Assembly (NCBI GenBank): GCA_002708925.1
Contig: PAPN01000021.1
Coordinates: forward strand, 26,407-90,406
DNA length: 64,000 nt
DNA from: Paracoccaceae bacterium
Lineage (GTDB): Bacteria; Pseudomonadota; Alphaproteobacteria; Rhodobacterales; Rhodobacteraceae
Direction of reading: 5' to 3'
Shown: positions 1 through 7,682 of the stretch, piece by piece
Layout: every line of letters begins with the position of its first letter
How positions within the stretch are numbered: position 1 is the stretch's first letter
Notes under the pieces: generated by a model
What the model saw: only the letters and a program-made list of their open reading frames with translations
The model's database searches: none
Told to the model about the DNA's origin: nothing
Made by a program: the position numbers and the translations under genes

Positions 1-1
1 C

Positions 2-1261
2 GCCGCAAAGGCGCATGTGCCGCGTCTGCGCGCCGCCGGGGCGGATATTGTCATCGCGCTCAGCCATTCGGGCATCGCCAAAACCGAGGATCACGAGTTT
101 TTGGAAAACGCCAGCATCCATCTGGCCTCGGTCGAGGGGATTGATGTGGTGCTCTGCGGGCATCAGCACGGACGCTTCCCCGGACCGCAGTTTTCCGGAA
201 TCGAGGATGTCGATATTACCAAAGGCACCCTGCATGGCAAACCGGCGGTGATGGCCGGTTTCTGGGGCTCGGATCTGGGGGTGATCGACCTGGCGCTCAG
301 CCGCGATGCCAGCGGCAAATGGCAAATCGCGCGCCACAGGTCCTATCTGGCGCCCATTCCGCCCGAATCCGAACCGGATCTGCCACAGACACTGGAGCGG
401 GACCATTCCGAGACCCTCTCGCATATCCGCACCGCTGTGGCGACGACCGCGCAGCCGCTGCATTCCTATTTCACCTTTGCCGGCTTTGACCTGGCCACCC
501 GCGCCGTGGCCATGGCCCAGCTGGATTTCGCCCGGCAGAAACTGGAGCCCCAAGACCTGCCGCTGCTGTCTGCGGCCTCACCTTTTCGGGCCGGGGGGCA
601 CGCCGGCCCCGAGAACTATACCGATGTTCCCGCCGGCCCGCTGACGCTGCGGGGGCTGGCCGATCTGTATCTGTTCCCCAATACTTTGTCCGTTCTGCGT
701 GTCACCGGGGCCCAATTGCGCAACTGGCTTGAACGCTCGGCGGGTAAGTTCCTGCAAATCCGCCCCGGTTTGCTGGATCAGCCGCTGCTTCGGCCCCGAT
801 TTCCCAGCTATCACTGCGATTTCATCCTGGGGCTGGACTATGAGATCGACCTGACTCAGCCGTCCCGTTTCGCGCTGGATGGCAGCCTGGCCGAGCCCAC
901 CGCGCAGCGCATCGTGAACCTGCGCCATGACGGGCTGCCCCTGCAAGACAATCAGGAATTTCTGCTTGTGGCCAACAGCTATCGCGCGGGCGGGGGCGGT
1001 GCCTTTGACGGGACGGGGGCGGAAAATCAGGTGCTGGCAACCCCTGCGGAAATCCGGTCCATCCTGACAGATTGGATTCGTCGCCAGGGCACGCTGGAAT
1101 TAGAGCCCACGCTGAACTGGCGGTTCAGCCCCAGCCCCGGCACCAGCGTTTTGCTGCGATCCGCGCCGCGGGCGCAAAAACATCTGGCAGACATCCCTGT
1201 AGAGCTGACCCATACCGGCCAGTTCGAAGACGGGTTCGCGCTCTATCGTCTGTTGCTTTGA
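2..1261 (+). CDS. 2',3'-cyclic-nucleotide 2'-phosphodiesterase / 5'-nucleotidase family protein (5' truncated)
   Basis: C-terminal part of a two-domain metallophosphoesterase that hydrolyses 2',3'-cyclic nucleotides or nucleoside monophosphates, normally in the periplasm. The frame is open to the first base, so the start lies outside the window. What remains begins in the end of the calcineurin-like domain, with the metal-ligand motifs ALSHSG and CGHQHG within the first 60 codons, followed by the ~250-residue 5'-nucleotidase C-terminal substrate-binding domain (for example VANSYRAGGGGAF near base 970). Order and motifs fit CpdB better than UshA, but the missing N-terminus prevents certainty. 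The SRP RNA promoter follows 40 bases after its stop. Confidence 0.8.
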   Translation, partial: AAKAHVPRLRAAGADIVIALSHSGIAKTEDHEFLENASIHLASVEGIDVVLCGHQHGRFPGPQFSGIEDVDITKGTLHGKPAVMAGFWGSDLGVIDLALSRDASGKWQIARHRSYLAPIPPESEPDLPQTLERDHSETLSHIRTAVATTAQPLHSYFTFAGFDLATRAVAMAQLDFARQKLEPQDLPLLSAASPFRAGGHAGPENYTDVPAGPLTLRGLADLYLFPNTLSVLRVTGAQLRNWLERSAGKFLQIRPGLLDQPLLRPRFPSYHCDFILGLDYEIDLTQPSRFALDGSLAEPTAQRIVNLRHDGLPLQDNQEFLLVANSYRAGGGGAFDGTGAENQVLATPAEIRSILTDWIRRQGTLELEPTLNWRFSPSPGTSVLLRSAPRAQKHLADIPVELTHTGQFEDGFALYRLLL

Positions 1262-1303
1262 CACCCGCGTGACGCGGGGATGACATTGCCATGACCGGCC
1301 CGC

Positions 1304-1332
1304 TTGCGAATCCGGATCGGGGGGCTTATATC
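1304..1332 (+). promoter_or_regulatory. Predicted sigma-70 promoter of the SRP RNA
   Basis: TTGCGA at 1304-1309 and TATATC at 1327-1332 are separated by exactly 17 bases, and the 5' end of the SRP RNA helix begins 6 bases after the -10 box. Seen in sequence; use as a promoter is inferred. Confidence 0.6.
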
Positions 1333-1337
1333 GCTGA

Positions 1338-1435
1338 GTGAGAGGTTGGCGCGGGCAAGCTCCTCGCCAACCCGGTCAGATCCGGAAGGAAGCAGCCGTA
1401 ACGAGTCCCGCTTGGGTCGTTGTCCAGCCTCTCAC
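1338..1435 (+). ncRNA. ffs: Signal recognition particle RNA, small bacterial type (4.5S)
   Basis: About 98 bases that fold back on themselves: GTGAGAGGTTGG at 1338 pairs with CCAGCCTCTCAC ending at 1435. Near the tip lies the conserved Ffh-binding region GGTCAGATCCGGAAGGAAGC (1374-1393) with its GGAA tetraloop, the hallmark of bacterial SRP RNA. It binds Ffh and targets nascent membrane proteins to FtsY. End points are set by the terminal helix and could be off by a few bases. Confidence 0.95.
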
Positions 1436-1470
1436 CTATGCCAACGTAACACCACCCAGGAGGGATTTTG

Positions 1471-1512
1471 ATGATTGTCGTTTGTGTCGCCCTTCGGGTA
1501 GCTGCGTCCTAA
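1471..1512 (+). CDS. Possible 13-residue leader peptide upstream of rsgA
   Basis: ATG at 1471 is preceded by a perfect AGGAGG (1458-1463) with 7-base spacing and opens 13 codons, MIVVCVALRVAAS, ending TAA at 1512. It sits between the SRP RNA and rsgA. The Shine-Dalgarno is stronger than that of rsgA itself. The codons around 1488-1497 include a small CCC-TTC-GGG hairpin. Nothing shows that the peptide is conserved, so it could be chance. If real it may couple translation of the leader to rsgA expression. Confidence 0.3.
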   Translation: MIVVCVALRVAAS

Positions 1513-1602
1513 GGCCAGAGCCATCTTTGCACTGCCCGAAACCGCTTTCCCCCGCCGATGCCACGGCGCGGGGCAATTTCACGCGTTTTGCAAGGCAGAC
1601 CA

Positions 1603-2649
1603 ATGACACAAGACATGAAATCCCTTGGCTGGAGCCAGCATTTTACCGGCCAGCTGTCCCTTGAGGACTTTGAAACCTATACCCCCGTTCGCATCTCAGA
1701 GGTGCGCCGCCGCGATGTTGTCGCGCTGGATGCAAGCCTGAACCGCCACGAACTGGCCCTGACGGGCGAGCTGATCGCCAGCGAATTTGCCGTGGGCGAT
1801 TTTGCCCTGACCGATGGCGAACGGATCATCCGCCTGCTGGACCGGCGCACGCTGATTTCGCGCAAGGCGGCCGGGATCGCCTCGGAAACGCAGCTGATCG
1901 CGGCGAATATCGACACGCTGTTCATCACCACCTCGTGCAATGACGACTTTAACGAGGCCCGGCTGGAACGCTATCTGGCCATCGCAATCGAGGCCGGGAT
2001 CGACCCGGTGATTGTGATCACCAAGGCCGACAAACCGCAAGACGGCGATGCGGAAACCTATGCCGACCGCGCCCGCAGCCTGTATCGGGACGCGCAGGTT
2101 CTGGCGATCAACGCCAAGGATTCCGGCGATATCGACCGGCTGCAAACCTGGTGCGGACCAGGGCAGAGCGTTGCCCTGGTCGGCTCTTCCGGCGTGGGCA
2201 AATCCACCATCGCGCGCGGGCTGACCGGGCAGGATCTGGCCGTCGGTGACATCCGCGAGGACGACGCCAAAGGCCGCCACACCACCACCGCCCGCTCTAT
2301 GTATCGGATGCTGGCGGGCGGCTGGCTGGTGGACACGCCGGGGATGCGGGAATTGGCCTTGCACGATGCCTCGGGCGGGATCGACACGCTGTTCGGTGAC
2401 GTGACCGATCTGGCGCTGGGGTGCAAATTCTCGGATTGCCAGCACGAGACCGAACCCGGCTGCGCCGTCCGTGCCGCGATTGACGCGGGCGAGCTGGACC
2501 CGGATCGCCTGACCCGCTGGCGCAAACTGAAAAGCGAGGACGCGCATAACTCGGAAACCATTGCCGAGGCACGCCAGCGTGGGCGCAAATTCAGCAAGAT
2601 GGTCAAATCCACGATGAAGGCCAAACGCGCCCGCCGCGGCGAACGCTAA
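1603..2649 (+). CDS. rsgA: Ribosome small subunit-dependent GTPase A
   Basis: Circularly permuted GTPase (348 aa) that checks and releases 30S subunits late in assembly. An N-terminal OB-fold region is followed by the permuted G motifs: ITKAD (G4) near residue 127, the P-loop GSSGVGKS near 190, and DTPGMRE (G3) near 240. The C-terminal zinc site is visible as CKFSDC...H...C around residues 265-280. The start at 1603 is chosen over an upstream in-frame ATG at 1558 because AAGG precedes it at a suitable distance and MTQDMKSLGW resembles family N-termini. Its stop overlaps the convergent phosphatase gene by four bases. Confidence 0.93.
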   Translation: MTQDMKSLGWSQHFTGQLSLEDFETYTPVRISEVRRRDVVALDASLNRHELALTGELIASEFAVGDFALTDGERIIRLLDRRTLISRKAAGIASETQLIAANIDTLFITTSCNDDFNEARLERYLAIAIEAGIDPVIVITKADKPQDGDAETYADRARSLYRDAQVLAINAKDSGDIDRLQTWCGPGQSVALVGSSGVGKSTIARGLTGQDLAVGDIREDDAKGRHTTTARSMYRMLAGGWLVDTPGMRELALHDASGGIDTLFGDVTDLALGCKFSDCQHETEPGCAVRAAIDAGELDPDRLTRWRKLKSEDAHNSETIAEARQRGRKFSKMVKSTMKAKRARRGER

Positions 2650-3134
2650 CCCCGCCCGTCAAAGGCCCATTGGCGCTGCGCCTCGGTTTCCACGGCGCAG
2701 GGCCGCACCCGCCGCAGGTGCGCCAGCGCGGCGGCGGGTTTTTCGCCGCTTTCGATCATCAGCCGCAGCGCCACCATGCCAGAGCGCCCGCACCCACCCC
2801 GGCAATGCACCAGAACACGCCCGCCGCCGTGCAGCGCCTGCCGCGCCAATTGGCTGACCTGCGGCCATGCGTCCTCGAATCCGGCGTCCGGCGTGCCGAA
2901 ATCCGCAATCGGCAGATGCACCCAGCGCGTACCGCTATCCAGCATGTCCTGCCCCAGACTCGCCGCCCCCGCCGCCACCATTTCCACCATCGAGGTCAGC
3001 GAAATCAACATCGCCGGTTGCCATTCACGCAGATGCTCCAGATCGGCGGCATACTCTCCGCTGCCGCCCGGAATGGGCGACAGAGCCAGGATTCCCTTTC
3101 CCGATTGCAGCGCGTGAATGATGAAATGCGGCAT
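2646..3134 (-). CDS. Dual-specificity / tyrosine phosphatase-like protein
   Basis: A 162-residue protein with the cysteine-phosphatase signature HCRGGCGRSG (C-x5-R) near residue 105 and a preceding general-acid region (IADFGTPD). It would hydrolyse phosphotyrosine or another phosphoester; the substrate is unknown. The start at 3134 follows GGAGATCTGACCAGGAAC; an in-frame ATG at 3158 is an alternative. It is last in a probable three-gene operon, starting 8 bases after the stop of the small gene 3143-3340. Its stop overlaps that of rsgA. Family assignment is firm, function is not. Confidence 0.8.
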   Translation of the reverse strand: MPHFIIHALQSGKGILALSPIPGGSGEYAADLEHLREWQPAMLISLTSMVEMVAAGAASLGQDMLDSGTRWVHLPIADFGTPDAGFEDAWPQVSQLARQALHGGGRVLVHCRGGCGRSGMVALRLMIESGEKPAAALAHLRRVRPCAVETEAQRQWAFDGRG

Positions 3135-3142
3135 GTTCCTGG

Positions 3143-3340
3143 TCAGATCTCCTCGCATCGGGGCAAATTCAGGCGTTTGACCCAGCGCACCATTTTCCAG
3201 AACGGTAGAAAGCAGAGCAGCACGACACGCCGCAGCCAGCAACGCAAAGCCGAATAGACTGCCGAGCGGCCCAAGCCCTTTGCCTGCATCAAATCCGCGA
3301 AACGTGCATGTTCCGCCTGAATGTCACTTGTTAACATCAT
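3143..3340 (-). CDS. Small hydrophobic, basic protein of unknown function
   Basis: 65 residues, not recognised. The N-terminal third is soluble (LTSDIQAEHARFADLMQ); the middle is Arg-rich and then hydrophobic (RRVVLLCFLPFWKMVRWV), consistent with membrane association; the end is CEEI. The start at 3340 has AGAGG just upstream. It lies 14 bases after the protease gene and 8 bases before the phosphatase, so tight spacing on one strand supports a real, co-transcribed gene. No function is proposed. Confidence 0.5.
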   Translation of the reverse strand: MMLTSDIQAEHARFADLMQAKGLGRSAVYSALRCWLRRVVLLCFLPFWKMVRWVKRLNLPRCEEI

Positions 3341-3354
3341 ACTGCCTCTGCGGC

Positions 3355-4197
3355 TTACAGATTCTCCGTGCTCCACGTATCGCAGGCCGAGATCTGCCCC
3401 CGCTTATAACCGATCCCGAACCAGCGCGCACGTTGTTCAGACGTCCCATGCGTGAATGTATGTGGCTGCGGCACCCGTCCTGCGCGTTTTTGCAGGTGAT
3501 CATCGCCAATCATCCGGGCCGCATTCAGCGCCTCTTGCAGATCGCCGGGCTCCAGCAGCCCATCCACATTTCGAGCCCAGACACCGGACAGACAGTCGGC
3601 CTGCAACTCCAGCCGGACAGTCAAGGCATTAGCCCGCGCCTGGCTGACCTGCCTGCGGGCCGAGTTCACCTGCCCCAGAATACCCATTTCATTCTGCACA
3701 TGATGCGCCACCTCATGGGCGATCACATAGGCCGCCGCGAAATCGCCCCTGGCCCCCAGCTGCCGCGACAAGGTGGCAAAAAAGGCCGTGTCCAGATAGG
3801 CTTTCTCATCCGCGGGGCAATAAAACGGGCCCGTTGCACCACTGGCACCGCCGCAAGGGCTTTGGGCCAGACCGGAATAAAGCACCAAAACCGGAGGCTG
3901 ATATTCGGTGTTCAGCTGCTTGGGGAAAATGTCGGCCCAGACCGTCTCGGTCGTCGCCAGCACCCGAGCCGAGAATTCAGCCGCCCGCTGCTCTTCGGCG
4001 CTCAGCTCGCGCGTGGCGCTGGATTGCTGGCCCGCCTGCCCGTCCAACAAAGGCGTTACGTCAATGCCCGCGAAATAGCCGATCGCCAACACGATCAGCA
4101 AACCCACACCCCCAATGCCAGCCTTGCCGCCCGCACCACCAGCGCTGCGGCGGCGATCCTCAATATTGCGACTGGCCCGAATACCCTTCAAACGCAT
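3355..4197 (-). CDS. YpfJ-type neutral zinc metallopeptidase
   Basis: 280-residue membrane-anchored metallopeptidase of the YpfJ (DUF/peptidase neutral zinc) family. An Arg-rich N-terminus is followed by a Gly-rich transmembrane segment (residues ~25-45), then a periplasmic domain with the zinc site HEVAHH near residue 168. The family's CPAD motif lies ~40 residues before it, and QADC/L..G lies after it. The ATG at 4197 has GGAGA eight bases upstream; the long upstream extension of the frame is not family-like. First gene of the protease, small protein, phosphatase operon. Physiological substrate unknown. Confidence 0.85.
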   Translation of the reverse strand: MRLKGIRASRNIEDRRRSAGGAGGKAGIGGVGLLIVLAIGYFAGIDVTPLLDGQAGQQSSATRELSAEEQRAAEFSARVLATTETVWADIFPKQLNTEYQPPVLVLYSGLAQSPCGGASGATGPFYCPADEKAYLDTAFFATLSRQLGARGDFAAAYVIAHEVAHHVQNEMGILGQVNSARRQVSQARANALTVRLELQADCLSGVWARNVDGLLEPGDLQEALNAARMIGDDHLQKRAGRVPQPHTFTHGTSEQRARWFGIGYKRGQISACDTWSTENL

Positions 4198-4423
4198 AAT
4201 TCTTGTCTCCTGAAATCTTGCCTGAACCCTAACGTCCGCCGCAAGGCCTGAACATGGCAAAACCGGCGCAGTTTTCCCCCTCTCCGCACATGCCACATCG
4301 GCCGCGCGGCGCGGATGGAACCGGGCCGGGGGCAATCGGGTAGACGCGCCGCCTTGTCCTGCCTTGTCCCGCCGCCGCTCCCCGCATAGGTTAATCGCAA
4401 GCGCACGAATCCGAAGGCACGAC

Positions 4424-6172
4424 ATGAGCGACACCCCCACCCCCGGCTATCAGGTCCTCGCCCGTAAATACCGCCCCGAGACCTTCGCCGATCTCGTCGG
4501 CCAGGGGGCCATGGTCCGCACGCTGAAAAACGCGTTCGAGGCCGACCGGATCGCGCAGGCCTTTATCATGACCGGCATTCGCGGCACCGGCAAAACCACC
4601 ACCGCCCGGATCATCGCCAAGGGGATGAACTGCATCGGCCCTGATGGGAATGGCGGCCCGACCACCGAACCCTGCGGACAGTGCGAACATTGCACCGCCA
4701 TCATGGAGGGCCGCCACGTCGATGTGATGGAGATGGACGCCGCCAGCCGCACCGGCGTCAATGACATCCGCGAAATCATCGAAAGCGTCCATTACCGCGC
4801 CGCCAGCGCGCGCTATAAGATCTACATCATCGATGAGGTGCACATGCTGTCCACCAGCGCCTTCAACGCGCTGCTGAAAACGCTGGAAGAGCCCCCCGCC
4901 CACGTCAAATTCATCTTTGCTACCACCGAAATTCGCAAGGTTCCCGTGACCGTCCTGTCCCGTTGCCAGCGCTTCGATCTGCGCCGGATCGAGCCCGAGG
5001 ACCAGATCGGCCTGCTGCGCAAGATCGCCACCGCCGAAGGCGCGCAGATCACCGATGACGCCCTGGCACTGATCACCCGCGCCGCCGAAGGCTCGGCCCG
5101 CGATGCGACCTCGCTTCTGGATCAGGCGATCAGCCACGGCGCGGGCGAAACCACCGCCGATCAGGTGCGCGCCATGCTGGGCCTGGCCGATCGCGGCCGG
5201 GTGATGGACCTGTTCGATCTGATCATGAAAGGCAATGCCGCCGGCGCCCTGACCGAGTTGGGTGCCCAATATGCCGATGGGGCCGATCCGATGGCCATTC
5301 TGCGCGATCTGGCGGAAATCACCCATTGGATCTCCGTTGTCCAGATCACCCCCGACGCGGCTGAGGATCCCACAGTCTCGCCCGATGAGCGCGCTCGCGG
5401 GCTGGAAATGGCCGGCGCGTTGCAGATGCGGGTGCTGACGCGGATGTGGCAAATGCTGCTCAAGGCGCTGGACGAAGTCGGCCACGCCCCCAATACCATG
5501 ATGGCCGCCGAAATGGCGATCATCCGCCTGACCCATGTCGCCGAACTGCCCACCCCCGAGGATCTGGTCCGCCGCCTGAAAGACGCAACGCCTCCGCCGC
5601 CGCTGCCCGGTGGTGGAATGCCCGCGCAGCACGCCCCCTCAGGGCCGGCAACGCAAGCCTACACGCCGGGCCCCTCGGGCTCTGGCGGGGGGGGCGGGCC
5701 GGTGATGGCGCTGGCACAGGACGCCGAACAGGCTCTGGCCCGCTATCCCAGCTTTGACCACGTGGTCGAGCTGATCCGGGTGAACCGGGATGCAAAACTG
5801 CTAGTGGATGTGGAAACCGGGCTACGGCTGGCGGCCTATCGCCCTGGCCGGATTGAATTTCAGCCCTCGGACATGGCCCCGCCGGATCTGGCCGCACGCC
5901 TGGGCAGCGCCCTGCAACGCTGGACAGGGAACCGCTGGGTGGTCAGCGTCGTCGCCGAAGCCGGAACCGAAACCATCGCCGAAGTGCGGGACGCCGCCGA
6001 CCTGGCCGTCAAACGCCAGGCCGCCGATCATCCGATGGTCCAAGCCGTCCTGACGGCGTTTCCGAATGCAAAAATCACCAATGTGCGCAGCCATCAAGAC
6101 CTGACGGCCAAGGCACAGGCCGATGCCCTGGCCGAGGTAGATGACGAATGGGATCCCTTCGAAGAAGACTGA
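4424..6172 (+). CDS. dnaX: DNA polymerase III subunit gamma/tau
   Basis: Clamp-loader ATPase, 582 aa. Near the N-terminus are YRPETFADLVGQ, the Walker A GIRGTGKTT (~residue 50), a four-Cys zinc module (C...CGQCEHC), Walker B IIDEVHML and the SRC finger. A Pro/Gly-rich linker (~400-430) precedes the tau-specific C-terminal domain ending in an acidic tail. The start has GAAGG seven bases upstream. Within the linker an uninterrupted run of eight G (5687-5694) could allow slippage; a -1 shift there would end at 5757, giving a ~444-residue gamma-like product. Forms the classic dnaX-ybaB-recR neighbourhood. Confidence 0.95.
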   Translation: MSDTPTPGYQVLARKYRPETFADLVGQGAMVRTLKNAFEADRIAQAFIMTGIRGTGKTTTARIIAKGMNCIGPDGNGGPTTEPCGQCEHCTAIMEGRHVDVMEMDAASRTGVNDIREIIESVHYRAASARYKIYIIDEVHMLSTSAFNALLKTLEEPPAHVKFIFATTEIRKVPVTVLSRCQRFDLRRIEPEDQIGLLRKIATAEGAQITDDALALITRAAEGSARDATSLLDQAISHGAGETTADQVRAMLGLADRGRVMDLFDLIMKGNAAGALTELGAQYADGADPMAILRDLAEITHWISVVQITPDAAEDPTVSPDERARGLEMAGALQMRVLTRMWQMLLKALDEVGHAPNTMMAAEMAIIRLTHVAELPTPEDLVRRLKDATPPPPLPGGGMPAQHAPSGPATQAYTPGPSGSGGGGGPVMALAQDAEQALARYPSFDHVVELIRVNRDAKLLVDVETGLRLAAYRPGRIEFQPSDMAPPDLAARLGSALQRWTGNRWVVSVVAEAGTETIAEVRDAADLAVKRQAADHPMVQAVLTAFPNAKITNVRSHQDLTAKAQADALAEVDDEWDPFEED

Positions 6173-6185
6173 TCCCACTGCGGGC

Positions 6186-6488
6186 TCACTTCTCCATTTC
6201 TGCTATTTTCTGCATCATTTCCTCAAAGCTGGCCGCGTCATAGCCACGCGTTTTGGTGCCGGTCTTTGCATTCTGGCAATTCGGCGGATCGCCCACTTTC
6301 GAGCGGCAAACCTGCTTGTACTTATACGCCTGAAACCGCGGAGAGCTTTTGCAGACGTTATATTCCGTGTTCAGACAGGTATAATCGTTCTGCTTAATCT
6401 TCAGAATGCAGCATCGGTACTCGCCCTCGGCCGACGCCATCCCGGCCGCCCCGATGGCAAGCGAAACCCCTAAAGCCAAAGCTTTCAT
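6186..6488 (-). CDS. Small secreted Cys-rich protein of unknown function
   Basis: 100-residue protein with a clear signal peptide (MKALALGVSLAIGAAGMASA, cleavage before EGEYR) and six cysteines in the mature part (CC, then four single Cys), suggesting disulfides in the periplasm. The C-terminus is helical and charged (FEEMMQKIAEMEK). The start has AGGAG nine bases upstream. It is encoded against the direction of dnaX, ybaB and recR and lies between the first two, so ybaB-recR need their own promoter or read-through over this gene. Not recognised as a known family. Confidence 0.65.
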   Translation of the reverse strand: MKALALGVSLAIGAAGMASAEGEYRCCILKIKQNDYTCLNTEYNVCKSSPRFQAYKYKQVCRSKVGDPPNCQNAKTGTKTRGYDAASFEEMMQKIAEMEK

Positions 6489-6650
6489 TTCAAACTCCTC
6501 TCAAACAATACCCGAACGCTAACAAATCCGTCCCTTTCCTGCCAATGCACATTTTCGTTGGCTTCCGCAGCCCTTGCGCGGGCTTTCTCTTGTTTCGGCA
6601 GGCACCGCCCCGTATCTAAGGCACAAGGTTCTAACACAAAGGAAATCCCC

Positions 6651-6995
6651 ATGCTGAAAGGGCTCGGAAACCTTGGCGACATGGCCAAGATGATGAAAAC
6701 GGCCAAGGAAATGCAGGAAAAAATGGCCACGTTACAAGAGGAAATGGCCACCATGACCGTCACCGGGGAATCCGGCGCCGGGCTGGTCAAGGCCACCTGC
6801 ACCCTGAAATCGGAACTGACCGCGCTGGACATCGACCCCTCGATCTTCCAACCCGACGAAAAAGAGGTAGTCGAAGATCTGATCCTGGCCGCCATCAAGG
6901 ACGCGCAGTCCAAAGCCGCCGAAAAGGCGCAGGCCGAGATGGCCAAACTGACCGAAGGCCTGGGCCTGCCCGCCGACATGAAACTGCCCTTCTGA
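6651..6995 (+). CDS. ybaB: YbaB/EbfC family nucleoid-associated protein
   Basis: 114-residue DNA-binding protein. The Met-rich N-terminal helix (MAKMMKTAKEMQEKM) and the central strands around TVTGESGAGLVKATC are typical of the tweezer-like YbaB/EbfC dimer. It binds DNA with little specificity and is almost always next to dnaX and recR, as here. The start at 6651 has AAAGGAA; the longer upstream frame is not family-like. recR follows after 93 bases. Confidence 0.92.
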   Translation: MLKGLGNLGDMAKMMKTAKEMQEKMATLQEEMATMTVTGESGAGLVKATCTLKSELTALDIDPSIFQPDEKEVVEDLILAAIKDAQSKAAEKAQAEMAKLTEGLGLPADMKLPF

Positions 6996-7040
6996 TCCAC
7001 GGTCCAGAATACAGCCCGCAAAGGGGCGCTCCACCGCCCC

Positions 7041-7062
7041 TTTCATCTTGCCCCAAATACTC
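7041..7062 (+). repeat. Copy 1 of a dispersed intergenic element (CAAATACTC)
   Basis: TTTCATCTTG then CCCCAAATACTC between ybaB and recR. It resembles copies at 29725, 32883 and 35290-35268 (C/GCTTCTTT followed ~6-8 bases later by CAAATACTC). Always outside genes; role unknown. Confidence 0.4.
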
Positions 7063-7088
7063 AATCCCACCGATCCACAGGCCCCCGC

Positions 7089-7682
7089 GTGAGCAGTAAC
7101 ACAGACATCGACACTCTGATCGAGATGATGGCGAAATTGCCGGGGCTGGGTCCACGCTCGGCCCGGCGCGCGGTGCTGCATATGATCCGCAAACGCGGCC
7201 TGTTGCTGGCGCCTCTGGCCGATCAGATGCAGACCGTCGCCGCCACGGCCCGCGAGTGTCTGAATTGCGGAAATATCGGCACCGGGGATGTCTGTGACAT
7301 CTGCGCCTCGGACGCGCGGGCCAATGGCATCTTATGCGTGGTCGAAGACGTCTCCGATCTGTGGGCAATGGAGCGCGCAGGCGTGTTCAAGGGGCGCTAT
7401 CACGTTCTGGGCGGCACGCTGTCCGCGCTGGATGCCGTCGGCCCCGAAGATCTGCGCATCCCCCGCCTGGTGGACCGCGTGAAAACCGAAGGTATATCCG
7501 AGGTCATCCTGGCGCTGAACGCCACCGTCGATGGCCAGACCACCGCCCATTACATCGCGGACGAGCTAGAGGGGCTGGCCACGCTCAGTTCGCTGGCGCA
7601 GGGCGTTCCGATCGGAGGCGAGCTGGACTATCTGGACGACGGCACGATCACCGCCGCCCTGAACGCGCGCAAACGGTTTTAG
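7089..7682 (+). CDS. recR: Recombination mediator protein RecR
   Basis: 197-residue RecFOR-pathway protein that helps load RecA on gapped DNA. Visible in order: the helix-hairpin-helix region ([17 protein letters not shown]), the four-Cys zinc finger CLNCGN..GDVCDIC (~residues 58-74), the Toprim domain with CVVEDVSD, and the C-terminal Walker-B-like ELDYLDDGT. The start is GTG at 7089; no ATG is better placed. The stop is nested in a four-base convergent overlap (TTAG) with the decarboxylase gene. Confidence 0.95.
   Translation: MSSNTDIDTLIEMMAKLPGLGPRSARRAVLHMIRKRGLLLAPLADQMQTVAATARECLNCGNIGTGDVCDICASDARANGILCVVEDVSDLWAMERAGVFKGRYHVLGGTLSALDAVGPEDLRIPRLVDRVKTEGISEVILALNATVDGQTTAHYIADELEGLATLSSLAQGVPIGGELDYLDDGTITAALNARKRF

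Noticed and set aside
1338..1664. 108-codon frame starting inside the SRP RNA
   Set aside because: Overlaps a structured RNA and rsgA in another frame, and has no ribosome site.
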